A stretch of DNA of 64,000 bases from Pseudomonas sp. MWU16-30317 (GCF_020515695.1 NZ_JAIWJA010000013.1:62001-126000), one strand, 5' to 3'. Positions 9,232-17,664 are shown, counted from the first letter of the stretch. The notes: a model not told the origin generated them from the letters alone. Numbers and translations: made by a program.

Positions 9232-9349
9232 TCTGCGGGTGACTGCACCGGCCTTTTCACCGCCGGACGCGCCCCCTTGCTCCCACCGAGCTGGCCGGAC
9301 TTGAGTCGTAATCTGCCCCCGCCTAAATTTCCCCGACCACTCAAAGCAC

Positions 9350-9373
9350 AAAGGCGACCCTAGGGTCGCCTTT
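9350..9373. terminator. Palindromic terminator between convergent recN and fur
   Basis: The perfect palindrome AAAGGCGACCC TA GGGTCGCCTTT is followed by GTTT on the plus strand. It sits between the ends of recN (+) and fur (-), so it may serve both. Confidence 0.7.
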
Positions 9374-9407
9374 GTTTCATGTGTAGCCCCGCAAACCGCA
9401 GGCCCAC

Positions 9408-9815
9408 TCACTTCTTCTTGCGGACGTACAACACCAGGTTGTGGTCAACCAGCTCGTAACCATGTTCCGTGGCGATACGCTCCTGCAGCTCCTCGATTTC
9501 GGAGCTCTTGAATTCAAGAACCTCGCCCGAATCGACGCATACCATATGGTCGTGATGCTCTCGATCGCTGACAGCTTCGAACACGGCATGGCCGCCATCG
9601 AAGTTATGACGCATCACCAACCCAGCAGACTCGAACTGAGTCAGCACACGGTAAACCGTGGCCAGCCCGACATCCTCGCCAACTTCCATCAATGCCTTGT
9701 AGACATCCTCGGCACTCATGTGGCGCTGCGGAGAATTCTCCAGCATTTGCAGGATTTTGACCCGAGGCAGGGTAACCTTCAGGCCGGCTTTACGTAGTTC
9801 GTTATTTTCTACCAT
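9408..9815 (-). CDS. fur: Ferric uptake regulator Fur
   Basis: Iron-responsive repressor. It is 135 residues from MVENNELRKAGLKVTLPRVK (ATG 9813-9815), the conserved Pseudomonas Fur N-terminus; 32 further in-frame codons upstream are not conserved. The winged helix contains EDVGLATVYRVLTQFESAGLV, and the metal-binding region includes SDREHHDHMVCVDSGEVLEF. The protein ends in YVRKKK. It lacks the extra C-terminal Cys pairs of some Fur proteins. It is divergent from bamE with a 98-base gap. Confidence 0.98.
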   Translation of the reverse strand: MVENNELRKAGLKVTLPRVKILQMLENSPQRHMSAEDVYKALMEVGEDVGLATVYRVLTQFESAGLVMRHNFDGGHAVFEAVSDREHHDHMVCVDSGEVLEFKSSEIEELQERIATEHGYELVDHNLVLYVRKKK

Positions 9816-9913
9816 GGTCAGCTTTCTCGCCGATGCTGCTTCGCAGCTTCTCTTAATGCGGGTATGATCGGGGTTTACGTTGTCCCAGCCAAGATAGTGG
9901 AAGTCGCCCACCG

Positions 9914-10441
9914 ATGCAAAACACCAAGCACTTGCTAACCAGCCTCACCTTCGTGGGACTGCTCGCACTCGCCGGTTGTTCGTTCCCCGGGGTTTACAAA
10001 ATCGACATCCAGCAGGGCAATGTCGTCACGCAGGACATGATAGACCAGTTGCGGCCAGGAATGACCCGACGCCAAGTAAGGTTTATCATGGGCAACCCCC
10101 TGCTGGTCGACACATTTCATCCCAATCGTTGGGATTATCTGTACAGCCTGCAACCCGGGGGCGGTGAACGCCAGCAAGAGCGCATCAGTATTCTATTCAA
10201 CGGCACCGACCAATTGGCCGGCCTGTCGGGCGATTTCATGCCGGGCGTGAGCAAGGATCAAGCGATCCTCGGCCAGGACAGTGGCACCACTGTCAGCCCA
10301 GGCGCCCCGGCGGCGCAGCCTGGCAAGCCAGAAGCGCCTGCTACCCCGGGCTCGACCCTGGACAAGATCCAGCGTGACGTCGACGGCGTGAAGGTACAGG
10401 CCGTACCGACACCGCAACCGATCGAATCCTCGCCACAGTAA
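9914..10441 (+). CDS. bamE: Outer-membrane assembly lipoprotein BamE (OmlA)
   Basis: Lipoprotein subunit of the BAM complex that inserts beta-barrel proteins into the outer membrane. It is 175 residues. The signal peptide MQNTKHLLTSLTFVGLLALA ends in a lipobox with lipidated Cys22. The BamE fold shows KIDIQQGNVVTQDMIDQLRP, GMTRRQVRFIMGNPLLVDTF and RWDYLYSLQPGG. A Pro/Ala-rich C-terminal tail (about 125-175) is longer than in E. coli BamE. It is divergent from fur, a standard Pseudomonas arrangement, and is followed by an intrinsic terminator. Confidence 0.96.
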   Translation: MQNTKHLLTSLTFVGLLALAGCSFPGVYKIDIQQGNVVTQDMIDQLRPGMTRRQVRFIMGNPLLVDTFHPNRWDYLYSLQPGGGERQQERISILFNGTDQLAGLSGDFMPGVSKDQAILGQDSGTTVSPGAPAAQPGKPEAPATPGSTLDKIQRDVDGVKVQAVPTPQPIESSPQ

Positions 10442-10451
10442 TATCGCCATA

Positions 10452-10481
10452 AAAAAAGCCGGCTCGCGAGCCGGTTTTTTT
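10452..10481 (+). terminator. Intrinsic terminator of bamE
   Basis: The perfect palindrome CCGGCTCGCGAGCCGG at 10459-10474 is preceded by seven A and followed by seven T, so it can act in both directions. It lies 11 bases after the bamE stop, and rnfH ends on the other side. Confidence 0.92.
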
Positions 10482-10528
10482 ATGCATGAAATTTTTCATT
10501 CATGAAGATTTTTGTTCATTGCGAGGGA

Positions 10529-10876
10529 TCAGCCGCGCTTCTTGCTCGGCCTGGCCGTCTTGGCTGCGCGCATCCGCCGCACCTCCATAGGGTCGGCAAT
10601 CAGCGGCCGATAGATCTCAATGCGGTCGCCGTCTTCCAGCACATGCTCAGCAGGCTTTTCGATACGTCGACCGAAAATCCCCATCGGGCATTCCAGCAAC
10701 ACGACCGAGGCAAACTGTTCGGCTATCCCCGACAGCGTCACCGCCTGATGCATCGTGGTGCCCGGCGCAACCCCAACCGCCAGCAGCACCTGGCGATCGA
10801 CATCGGCATACACCACTTCAACGCGGATCAATGCCGGTTCAGCCGTGCAGCTGCTTGGCACGCTGACAGAATGCAT
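10529..10876 (-). CDS. rnfH: RnfH family ubiquitin-like protein
   Basis: Small beta-grasp protein of the RnfH/UPF0125 (RatB) family; its biochemical role is not established. Core features are IRVEVVYADVDRQVLLAVGV, PMGIFGRRIEKPAEHVLEDG and DRIEIYRPLIADPMEVRRMR. The gene overlaps the end of ratA, the usual pairing. The start is uncertain: ATG at 10874-10876 gives 115 residues, while a GTG at 10859-10861 gives 110, closer to homologues. The basic tail (RAAKTARPSKKRG) is typical. No rnf electron-transport genes are nearby. Confidence 0.9.
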   Translation of the reverse strand: MHSVSVPSSCTAEPALIRVEVVYADVDRQVLLAVGVAPGTTMHQAVTLSGIAEQFASVVLLECPMGIFGRRIEKPAEHVLEDGDRIEIYRPLIADPMEVRRMRAAKTARPSKKRG

Positions 10877-11273
10877 CCACCAACGTGTTGGCTGCCTGAT
10901 TGAACAGCGGACCCAAGGTGGCACGGACGATCGGCCCGGCGTAGTCGAACGACAGGTCGAGGCTGATCTTGCAGGCCTTCTCGCCCAAGGGTTTGAACAC
11001 CCAAAGCCCATGCAGCTGGGTAAAGGGGCCTTCTTCCAGATTCATTTCAATCTGCTGGCCCGGCGTCAGGGTATTACGCGTGACCAAATGCTGACTGAGG
11101 CCGCCCTTGGCTACCTCGAGGCTAGCGACCATCAAGACGTCGGAGCTCTCACGCACCTTGGTCGTCGAGCACCACGGCAAGAACTCGGGATAGCGCGCCA
11201 CGTCGTTGACCAGATCATAGAGCGCCTGGGCTGGGTAAGGGAGCAAGGCGGAGCGTTGGATATGGGTAGTCAT
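10839..11273 (-). CDS. ratA: RatA-like START/COQ10-domain protein
   Basis: This 144-residue protein belongs to the polyketide cyclase/COQ10-like START superfamily. The E. coli homologue RatA is reported to block 70S ribosome association, and mitochondrial COQ10 binds ubiquinone; which role applies here cannot be told from sequence. The start MTTHIQRSALLPYPAQALYD and YPEFLPWCSTTKV are family hallmarks. It overlaps rnfH by 38 bases and is divergent from smpB. Confidence 0.92.
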   Translation of the reverse strand: MTTHIQRSALLPYPAQALYDLVNDVARYPEFLPWCSTTKVRESSDVLMVASLEVAKGGLSQHLVTRNTLTPGQQIEMNLEEGPFTQLHGLWVFKPLGEKACKISLDLSFDYAGPIVRATLGPLFNQAANTLVDAFCQRAKQLHG

Positions 11274-11443
11274 TCAGGCGTCACTTCCAAAAGCTGAGCG
11301 GCAGATCAGGGAGAATGCCGGGGGCGCCATCGAGCGCTGCGAGAAAATGTTCATGGCGGTATTGTCCGGTATTAATCTCACTCGCTCAAGCATGCAGCAT
11401 CCCGGTAGCCGACGACGCGCGGACTCCCTATAATGCCCGCCCT

Positions 11444-11926
11444 ATGGCCAAACAAAAGAAACACCCGGAAGGGACAATCGCGCAAAACAAAAAAGCGCGA
11501 CACGATTACTTCATCGAGCACAGGTTCGAGGCCGGTATGGTCCTCGCCGGCTGGGAAGTGAAAAGCCTGCGTGCAGGCAAAGCCCAGTTGGTGGACAGCT
11601 ACGTGCTGCTCAAGGACGGCGAAGCCTGGTTGCTCGGCAGCCACTTCTCGCCCTTGTCCACAGCCAGCACTCACGTGATTGCCGACCCGGTACGCACGCG
11701 CAAGCTGCTGCTCAACAAAAAAGAGCTCGATCGCCTCAACACTGCGGTGCAGCAAAAGGGCTACGCCTGCGTTGCGCTATCGCTGTATTGGAGCAAGCAC
11801 CTGATCAAGTGCGAAATCGCGCTCGGCAAGGGCAAGAAGGAATACGACAAGCGCCACACCGAGCGCGAACGCGACTCCGACCGCGAGCTGCAACGCGCCG
11901 TGCGGACGAAGGGCAAGGACGACTGA
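11444..11926 (+). CDS. smpB: SsrA-binding protein SmpB
   Basis: tmRNA partner in trans-translation, which rescues stalled ribosomes. It is 160 residues from MAKQKKHPEGTIAQNKKARH (ATG 11444); the upstream in-frame extension is not conserved. Landmarks are GWEVKSLRAGKAQLVDSYV, LLGSHFSPL and the basic C-terminal tail LGKGKKEYDKRHTERERDSD that mimics mRNA in the decoding centre. A TATAAT lies only 10 bases before the ATG, implying a very short leader or another promoter. Its RNA partner ssrA is 3.7 kb downstream on the same strand. Confidence 0.98.
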   Translation: MAKQKKHPEGTIAQNKKARHDYFIEHRFEAGMVLAGWEVKSLRAGKAQLVDSYVLLKDGEAWLLGSHFSPLSTASTHVIADPVRTRKLLLNKKELDRLNTAVQQKGYACVALSLYWSKHLIKCEIALGKGKKEYDKRHTERERDSDRELQRAVRTKGKDD

Positions 11927-11970
11927 GTCCCACGCGGCTCTGCGCGATAGCTCTTTGTCCATAGGCCATA

Positions 11971-12060
11971 CCGGCCCCTTCGCGGGCAAGCCTTGCTCCC
12001 ACAGCCGTACAGTGCTGTAACTGTACGGCTGTGGGAGCAAGGCTTGCCCGCGAAGACGCC
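11971..12060. repeat. REP doublet, perfect 35-base inverted repeat
   Basis: Arms 11978-12012 and 12021-12055 are exact reverse complements with an 8-base loop. The core GCGGGCAAGCCTTGCTCCCA is the Pseudomonas REP sequence. It follows smpB and could act as a transcription end or a REP-associated transposase substrate. No RAYT transposase gene is in the window. Confidence 0.9.
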
Positions 12061-12120
12061 TGTCCGATCCCTACAGATCCCTGCGTTGAAACCCCCTCCC
12101 CGCGCCTCACTCCCCCAAAA

Positions 12121-12150
12121 TTGACATCCCCCGCCAACCCCCTCTAATCT
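12121..12150 (+). promoter_or_regulatory. Sigma-70 promoter of the lactate-type dehydrogenase gene
   Basis: A perfect -35 TTGACA at 12121-12126 and -10 TAATCT at 12145-12150 are separated by 18 bases. The predicted start near 12157 lies just before the operator at 12168-12184. Confidence 0.75.
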
Positions 12151-12167
12151 AGCCCCACACCCAGAAC

Positions 12168-12184
12168 AATTGGTCTTACCAATT
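12168..12184. promoter_or_regulatory. LldR/PdhR-type GntR operator
   Basis: AATTGGTCTTACCAATT is a perfect palindrome matching the AATTGGT-N3-ACCAATT operator known for the GntR regulators LldR and PdhR. It lies just downstream of the predicted transcription start, where a bound repressor would block the gene. No such regulator gene is in the window. Confidence 0.82.
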
Positions 12185-12229
12185 ATCCAGCCATGATCCA
12201 ACCCTGCCCAATAACAACAAGGGGGCTCA

Positions 12230-15094
12230 ATGCGCACCCAGCACCCGCTTACCGTCCAAGCCATCGCCCAACTGAATTCCGTCTCGCTGCCCGCAGCCTT
12301 CCTGTACGCGGCCGAACAGTTGATCCCGGCCAACCGCCGCTTCGATGACCCGACCTCGACCCTCGCCTTCGGCACCGACGCCAGCTTCTATCGGCTCATC
12401 CCGAAACTGGTCATCCGCGTCGAGTCCGAAGACGAAGTCGTCGCCCTGCTCAAGCTCGCCCACCGCGAACATGTGCCCGTGACCTTCCGCGCCGCCGGCA
12501 CCAGCCTCTCCGGCCAGGCCATCAGCGACTCGGTATTGATCGTGCTCGGCGATAACTGGAACGGCCGCGAGATCCGCAACCACGGTGCGCAAATCCGCCT
12601 GCAGCCCGGCGTCATCGGCGCTCAGGCCAACGCTTGGCTGGCCCCTTACGGACGCAAGATCGGCCCTGACCCTGCCTCGATCAACGCCTGCAAGATCGGC
12701 GGCATCGTCGCCAACAACTCCAGCGGCATGTGCTGCGGCACCGCGCAAAACACCTACTTCACCCTCGCAGGCATGCGCATGGTGCTGGCCGACGGCACCC
12801 GCATCGACACTGAAGACCCAGCCTCCCTCGCGGCCCTGCGCACCAGCCACAGCACACTGCTCGACGAACTCGCACGCCTGGGGCGTGAAACTCGCGCCAA
12901 CACCGCGCTGGCTGAGCGCATCCGCCACAAATACCGCCTGAAAAACACCACCGGCCTGTCGCTCAACGCCCTGGTCGACTTCGATGAGCCCGTCAACATC
13001 CTCACCCACCTTCTGGTCGGCTCCGAAGGCACCCTGGGCTTTATCAGCGCCGTCACCTACGACACCGTGCCCGAACACCCACACAAAGCCTCGGCCTTTA
13101 TCGTTTTCCCAGATGTAGAGACCTGCTGCCTGGCGGTCACCGTACTCAAACAGCAACCGGTGTCCGCCGTGGAACTGCTCGACCGCCGCAGCATGCGCTC
13201 GGTCCAGGAAAAACCCGGCATGCCGGCATTCGTGCGTGAACTGTCCGCCGGCGCCTGCGCTCTGCTGATCGAATCCCGCGCCGCCAGCGCCGCGCTGCTA
13301 CAAGAACAGATCGGGCACATCACGGCCTCCATCGCCGCCTTCCCCGTCGAAAAACAGGTCGACTTCACTACCGATCCTGCCGCCAACGCGCAGCTCTGGG
13401 CGATCCGCAAAGATACCTTTCCCGCCGTTGGCGCCGTACGCCCGACCGGCACCACCGTGATCATCGAAGACGTGACCTTCCCCGTCGAGCAACTGGCATT
13501 CGGCGTGCGCCGCCTCATCGAACTGTTCGAACGCCACCGCTACGACGAAGCCATCCTCTTCGGCCATGCCCTGGAGGGCAATCTGCACTTCGTCTTCACC
13601 CAAGGCTTCAACAACCCCGCAGAAATCGCCCGCTATCAGGCGTTCATGGAAGACGTCACGCAACTGGTGGCCGTCGAATTCGGCGGCTCGCTCAAGGCCG
13701 AGCACGGCACCGGCCGCAACATGGCGCCCTTCGTCGAACTCGAGTGGGGCAGCGACGCCTACCGGCTGATGTGGCAACTCAAACGCCTGCTCGACCCCAC
13801 CGGCATCCTCAACCCCGACGTAGTGCTCAGCGACGACCCGCACATCCACCTCAAAAACCTCAAGCCCATGCCGGCCGCCGACGCCATCGTCGACAAATGC
13901 ATCGAGTGCGGCTTCTGCGAGCCCGTGTGCCCGTCCAAGGGACTGACCCTCAGCCCGCGCCAACGCATCGTCATGTGGCGCGACATCCAGGCAAAAAAAC
14001 GCCAAGGCCTCGACACCCAGGCGCTCGAGCACGACTACCAATACCAGGGCATCGACACCTGCGCCGCCACCGGCTTGTGCGCACAACGCTGCCCCGTCGG
14101 CATCAACACCGGCGAACTGGTGAAGAAACTCCGCGCGCAAAACGCCCACAACCTGCGCACCGCCAACTGGCTGGCCGACCATTTCAGCACCGCGCTCAAG
14201 GGCGCACGCATGACCCTGCACGCCGCCAACGGTGCGCGCATGCTGCTCGGCGCACCGCGCCTGAACCAATGGTCCGCTCGCCTGAGCCAACTCTCCAAGG
14301 GCCGGATTCCTGCATGGACGGCCGCCATGCCGCAGCCACAAGACACCCTGCGCTTCACGCCACAGCCAGCGATGGACCGCCCCCGCGTCGTTTATCTGGC
14401 CGCCTGCGTGTCCCGCGCCATGGGCCCGGCCGCCAGCGACCGCGAGCAAATGTCGCTACAGGAAAAAACCCACGCATTGCTCACCAAGGCCGGCTTCGAG
14501 GTCATCTACCCCGAGAACCAGGACAGCCTCTGCTGCGGCCAGCCCTTCGCCTCCAAAGGCTACAACGCCCCCGCCGAGCGCAAACGCCAGGAGCTCATCG
14601 ATGCCCTGATGCACGCCAGCCGCGGCGGCCTCGACCCGGTCTACTGCGACACCAGCCCCTGCACCCTGCGCCTGGTGCAAGACCTCAACGAGCCCCGCCT
14701 CGACCTCTACGATCCAGTGCGCTTCATCCGCAGCCACCTCGTGGACAAACTCACCTTCCACCCCCAAGACACCCCCATCGCCGTGCACGTCACCTGCAGC
14801 ACCCAGCACCTGGGCGAGAGCCAGGCCCTGATCGACCTCGTTCGCCGCTGCAGCACCCAGGTCGTCGTACCCGAGGGCATTCACTGCTGCGGCTTCGCCG
14901 GCGACAAAGGTTTCACCACCCCGCAACTCAATGCCCACGCCCTGCGCAGCCTCAAGGAGGCCGTGCAATATTGCAACGAAGGCATCTCCACCAGCCGCAC
15001 CTGCGAAATCGGCCTCAGCCAGCACAGCGGCTTGGATTACCACGGCCTGGTGTATCTGGTAGACCGCGTCACCACCGCGCTCACCGCGCCCTGA
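12230..15094 (+). CDS. dld2: FAD-linked oxidase with Fe-S and CCG domains, probable D-lactate dehydrogenase (Dld2/Dld-II type)
   Basis: This 954-residue membrane-associated respiratory dehydrogenase probably oxidises D-lactate or a related 2-hydroxy acid. The N-terminal half is a PCMH-type FAD domain (FRAAGTSLSGQA; KIGGIVANNSSGMCCG; HLLVGSEGTLGFI) and a C-terminal FAD-oxidase cap with EHGTGRNMAPFVE. Then come two ferredoxin-like Cys clusters (CIECGFCEPVCP and CAATGLCAQRCP) and heterodisulfide-reductase-type CCG domains (CCGQPF, CCGFAGDKGF). The ATG follows AAGGGGG. Related Pseudomonas genes sit next to lldP-lldD; here they are absent and smpB is immediately upstream, but the LldR-type operator supports a lactate role. 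D-2-hydroxyglutarate or another hydroxy acid remains possible. Confidence 0.85.
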   Translation: MRTQHPLTVQAIAQLNSVSLPAAFLYAAEQLIPANRRFDDPTSTLAFGTDASFYRLIPKLVIRVESEDEVVALLKLAHREHVPVTFRAAGTSLSGQAISDSVLIVLGDNWNGREIRNHGAQIRLQPGVIGAQANAWLAPYGRKIGPDPASINACKIGGIVANNSSGMCCGTAQNTYFTLAGMRMVLADGTRIDTEDPASLAALRTSHSTLLDELARLGRETRANTALAERIRHKYRLKNTTGLSLNALVDFDEPVNILTHLLVGSEGTLGFISAVTYDTVPEHPHKASAFIVFPDVETCCLAVTVLKQQPVSAVELLDRRSMRSVQEKPGMPAFVRELSAGACALLIESRAASAALLQEQIGHITASIAAFPVEKQVDFTTDPAANAQLWAIRKDTFPAVGAVRPTGTTVIIEDVTFPVEQLAFGVRRLIELFERHRYDEAILFGHALEGNLHFVFTQGFNNPAEIARYQAFMEDVTQLVAVEFGGSLKAEHGTGRNMAPFVELEWGSDAYRLMWQLKRLLDPTGILNPDVVLSDDPHIHLKNLKPMPAADAIVDKCIECGFCEPVCPSKGLTLSPRQRIVMWRDIQAKKRQGLDTQALEHDYQYQGIDTCAATGLCAQRCPVGINTGELVKKLRAQNAHNLRTANWLADHFSTALKGARMTLHAANGARMLLGAPRLNQWSARLSQLSKGRIPAWTAAMPQPQDTLRFTPQPAMDRPRVVYLAACVSRAMGPAASDREQMSLQEKTHALLTKAGFEVIYPENQDSLCCGQPFASKGYNAPAERKRQELIDALMHASRGGLDPVYCDTSPCTLRLVQDLNEPRLDLYDPVRFIRSHLVDKLTFHPQDTPIAVHVTCSTQHLGESQALIDLVRRCSTQVVVPEGIHCCGFAGDKGFTTPQLNAHALRSLKEAVQYCNEGISTSRTCEIGLSQHSGLDYHGLVYLVDRVTTALTAP

Positions 15095-15183
15095 AACAGG
15101 GCACGAACGCCACAAGATGGCGATCTCACATTATCCGCGCAAAAAGATAGAACCCCTGCAAAAGCTCGGAGTCAACACCATTA

Positions 15184-15202
15184 AGCCCCACTGGATGGGG
15201 CT
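15184..15202 (+). terminator. Hairpin downstream of the dehydrogenase gene
   Basis: AGCCCCA CTGGA TGGGGCT forms a 7-base stem with a 5-base loop followed by ATTTCG. The T-run is weak, so it may be a weak terminator before the next small gene. Confidence 0.5.
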
Positions 15203-15266
15203 ATTTCGAACTCCGGGCGCGACGTCAGATGTCAGCCGGATCATTTTTCGCTTGAGGAGATACCCT

Positions 15267-15548
15267 ATGAAGCGCACTACCCTGACCGGTCTGTTCATCG
15301 CCGCAGCATTCGTTGCTTCGCCTGTCTTCGCTGCCGAAGACCTCTGCGCCGGCAACATCAAGAAAATCGAAAACGAGCAAGCCACGTCCAGCGCCGCGAC
15401 CGCCGATGGCGGTGTCGATTACAAAGCCTCCATCGCAGCGGCAAAGAAAGAGCAGGCTGCAGGTGACAAAAAAGGCTGCATCACCACCACCACCAAAACC
15501 TTGAGCGACATCGCCAAGAGCAAGAAAGGCGGCGCTGCCGGCAATTAA
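15267..15548 (+). CDS. Small secreted protein of unknown function
   Basis: A 93-residue protein with a clear signal peptide (MKRTTLTGLFIAAAFVASPV then FA, cleavage expected before AEDLCAG). The mature part is about 70 residues, Lys/Ala-rich, with two Cys (in DLCAG and KKGCIT) that could form a disulfide in the periplasm. The ATG at 15267 follows GAGGAGA. A longer frame starts upstream but has no ribosome site. It lies between the dehydrogenase and ssrA. Similar small periplasmic proteins are known in Pseudomonas without assigned function; I do not recognise a domain. Confidence 0.8.
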   Translation: MKRTTLTGLFIAAAFVASPVFAAEDLCAGNIKKIENEQATSSAATADGGVDYKASIAAAKKEQAAGDKKGCITTTTKTLSDIAKSKKGGAAGN

Positions 15549-15657
15549 TGCCGCAGAGGCGTCCTGAGCCGCTGTCGCCAGGGCGCGAGAAGACGACTGT
15601 CGACTCGTCGCCCGCTTTCGCGTACACTGGCTTCCTGCTGCGAAATCAGCAGGTTAT

Positions 15658-16057
15658 GGGGTCGATCAGGATTCGACGCCGGTAGTGAAACTTTAGGTGC
15701 ATGCCGAGTTGGTAACAGAACTCGTAAATCCACTGTTGCAACTTTTATAGTTGCCAATGACGAAACCTACGGCCAGGAATTCGCACTCGCCGCTTAATTG
15801 CGACGACTAGAGCCTGAGCTTCTGGTCACTTCGGTGCCAGCAATCACTAGAGGATGCCTGTAAACTCGAAGTGATTGTCATGCAGAACAGGATCGCCGTG
15901 CAGTACGTTGTGGACGAATCGGCTAAAACTTACACAACTCGCCCAAAGCACCCTGCCCCTCGGGCGGCCGCGGGTTAACTTAGTAGAACGGGCTAAGCAT
16001 GTAGTACCGACAGCGGAGCACTGGCGGACGGGGGTTCAAATCCCCCCGGCTCCACCA
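15658..16057 (+). ncRNA. ssrA: Transfer-messenger RNA (tmRNA)
   Basis: About 400 nt. The 5' GGGGTCG pairs with the 3' CGGCTCC before ACCA to form the acceptor stem; GGGGGTTCAAATCCCCC is the T-arm at 16029-16046. The tag frame at 15753-15797 reads ANDETYGQEFALAA then TAA, ending in the protease-recognised ALAA. The segment CCGAGTTGGTAACAGAACTC around 15705 is typical of Pseudomonas tmRNA. It acts with SmpB to rescue stalled ribosomes. Its 3' end is a classical integration site, and an integrase pseudogene follows directly. Confidence 0.97.
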
Positions 16058-16068
16058 CTTCAACATCT

Positions 16069-16094
16069 AAAGACGTCCACGGACGTCTTTTTTT
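16069..16094 (+). terminator. Terminator after ssrA
   Basis: AAAGACGTCC AC GGACGTCTTT followed by a T-run (16088-16094) lies 11 bases after the CCA of tmRNA. Confidence 0.88.
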
Positions 16095-16164
16095 GTGCCT
16101 GAAATCCAGTAAAATCAAGGGTTTTAGGGCCATTGGCTTCCGTAGAAGAATTTAGAGTTCCAGG

Positions 16165-16224
16165 CGTTTTGGTATCCCATTTGGTATCCGGACCCACCGG
16201 TGCTATTTTTGGGATACCAAAACG
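16165..16224. repeat. 15-base inverted repeat with GGTATCC motifs upstream of the integrase
   Basis: CGTTTTGGTATCCCA (16165-16179) and its exact reverse complement (16210-16224) are 30 bases apart, with a third copy TTTGGTATCC at 16180-16189 in direct orientation to the first. The cluster lies between the ssrA 3' end and the integrase ATG. It looks like integrase arm-type sites or an autoregulatory operator. I find no matching second attachment site in the window. Confidence 0.65.
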
Positions 16225-16242
16225 GTGCCGGAGGTAGCTCTC

Positions 16243-17499
16243 ATGCCTACTAATGCAACCCGCCTCTCAGACCGCCAACTCAAGGCAGTCAAGGCAACAG
16301 GAAAAGACTTCATTCTCACTGACGGCGACGGCCTTCAACTCAGGGTCAGAGCCAGTGGCTCGATGATATGGAATTTCAACTACCGCGAGCCGGTAACCAA
16401 AAACCGCCTCAATATGGCGCTGGGCCCTTACCCGGCTCTCTCGTTGGCGAACGCCAGAAAGAAAGCTCAAGAAGCACGTGAACTACTGGCGCTAGGCATT
16501 GATCCCAAGGCTCACCGCGATGAGCTAAGGCAGGCCAAGCTGGCAAAAACCGAGCACACATTCGAGAAGGTGGCCACCGCTTGGTTCGAGTTGAGAAAAC
16601 ACTCCGTCACAACGGCCTACGCCGAAGACATCTGGCGCTCACTCACGCTGCATGTTTTCCCCAGCCTCAAAGCCACACCCCTCGCAGACATCACCGCCCC
16701 CATGATCATCAAGCTCCTACGCCCGATCGAGGCCAAAGGCAGCCTGGAGACGGTCAAGCGACTTTCCCAACGTCTCAACGAAATCATGGCCTACGGCGTC
16801 AACTGCGGACTGATCTTCGCGAACCCGCTCAGCGGCATTCGGGCAGCCTTCAAAAAGCCGCAAAAAGAAAATATGCCGGCACTTCCTCCCGAAGAACTAC
16901 CCGACCTTATGCTGGCGATTGCCAACGCCAGCATCAAACGCATCACCCGCTGCCTGATCGAATGGCAACTGCACACTATGACCCGCCCTGCCGAGGCTGC
17001 CGGGACGACCTGGGCAGAAATAGATTTCGAGAAACGCATCTGGACCATCCCAAAGGAGCGCATGAAAAAACGCCGTGCGCACCCCATCCCCCTAAGCGAC
17101 CAGACGCTCGCGCTGCTAGAGACACTCAAGCCCTACAGCGGCCATCGGGAACACGTATTTCCGGCCGACCGAAATCCGCGTACCCACGCAAACAGCCAGA
17201 CCGCGAACATGGCATTAAAGCGTATGGGCTTCCAGGATCGGTTGGTCAGCCACGGCCTGCGATCAATGGCCAGCACCATCCTCAACGAACATGGATGGGA
17301 CCCGGAGTTGATTGAAGTCGCACTCGCCCATGTCGACAGAGACGAAGTCCGAAGCGCGTACAACTGAGCGGACTACATCGAGCGAAGACGCCCGATGATG
17401 ACTTGGTGGAGCGAGTACATTCAAAAAGCCGCCACCGGCAATTTGTCGGTGACGGCCATTCATGAAAACAAAAACGGGAACGTCATCCCGTTTCGTTAA
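16243..17499 (+). pseudogene. P4-family tyrosine integrase, interrupted by an in-frame TGA
   Basis: Site-specific recombinase of an element inserted at ssrA. It starts MPTNATRLSDRQLKAVKATG after GGAGG. The N-terminal DUF4102 domain and catalytic core are intact, with Arg in TMTRPAEAAGTTW, HGLRSMAST, and the nucleophile Tyr in EVRSAYN. A TGA at 17365-17367 stops translation at 374 residues; related proteins read YNRADYLERRRPMM, so CGA to TGA is likely. The same frame continues for 43 codons (ADYIERRRPMMTWWSEYIQK onward) to TAA at 17497-17499. The short product keeps all catalytic residues but loses its C-terminal helix. Confidence 0.9.
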
Positions 17500-17510
17500 T
17501 CAATTCCTGC

Positions 17511-17540
17511 TGGCGACAACGGCGACAGTGGCGACAACCC
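17511..17540 (-). repeat. 30-base repeat, copy A (inverted relative to copy B)
   Basis: The 30 bases here are the exact reverse complement of 19877-19906. Each copy is built from TGTCGCCA/TGGCGACA units. More units lie at 17563-17570 and 17575-17588. Confidence 0.85.
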
Positions 17541-17621
17541 ACGTATTTAGCGGTCCTTCGTATGGCGACAACGTGGCGACCGTCGCCACCATCTGCATCG
17601 CCCGTAAGCTTTTAAGGCCCA

Positions 17622-17664
17622 GCCCCTGAGGGCAGGAAGGCTTCGCCTTCCCGTCCTCAGGGGC
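17622..17664. repeat. Large hairpin in the island
   Basis: Arms GCCCCTGAGG/CCTCAGGGGC (10 bases) and GGAAGGC/GCCTTCC (7 bases) stack with a short imperfect joint around a 3-base loop. It is flanked by TTTTAA and TTTAAA. It could be a terminator, a replication hairpin or a structured RNA. Confidence 0.7.

Noticed and set aside
13744..15150. 468-codon frame inside the dehydrogenase gene in another phase
   Set aside because: Its translation is Arg/Pro/His-rich and low in information, typical of an off-frame reading of a GC-rich gene.
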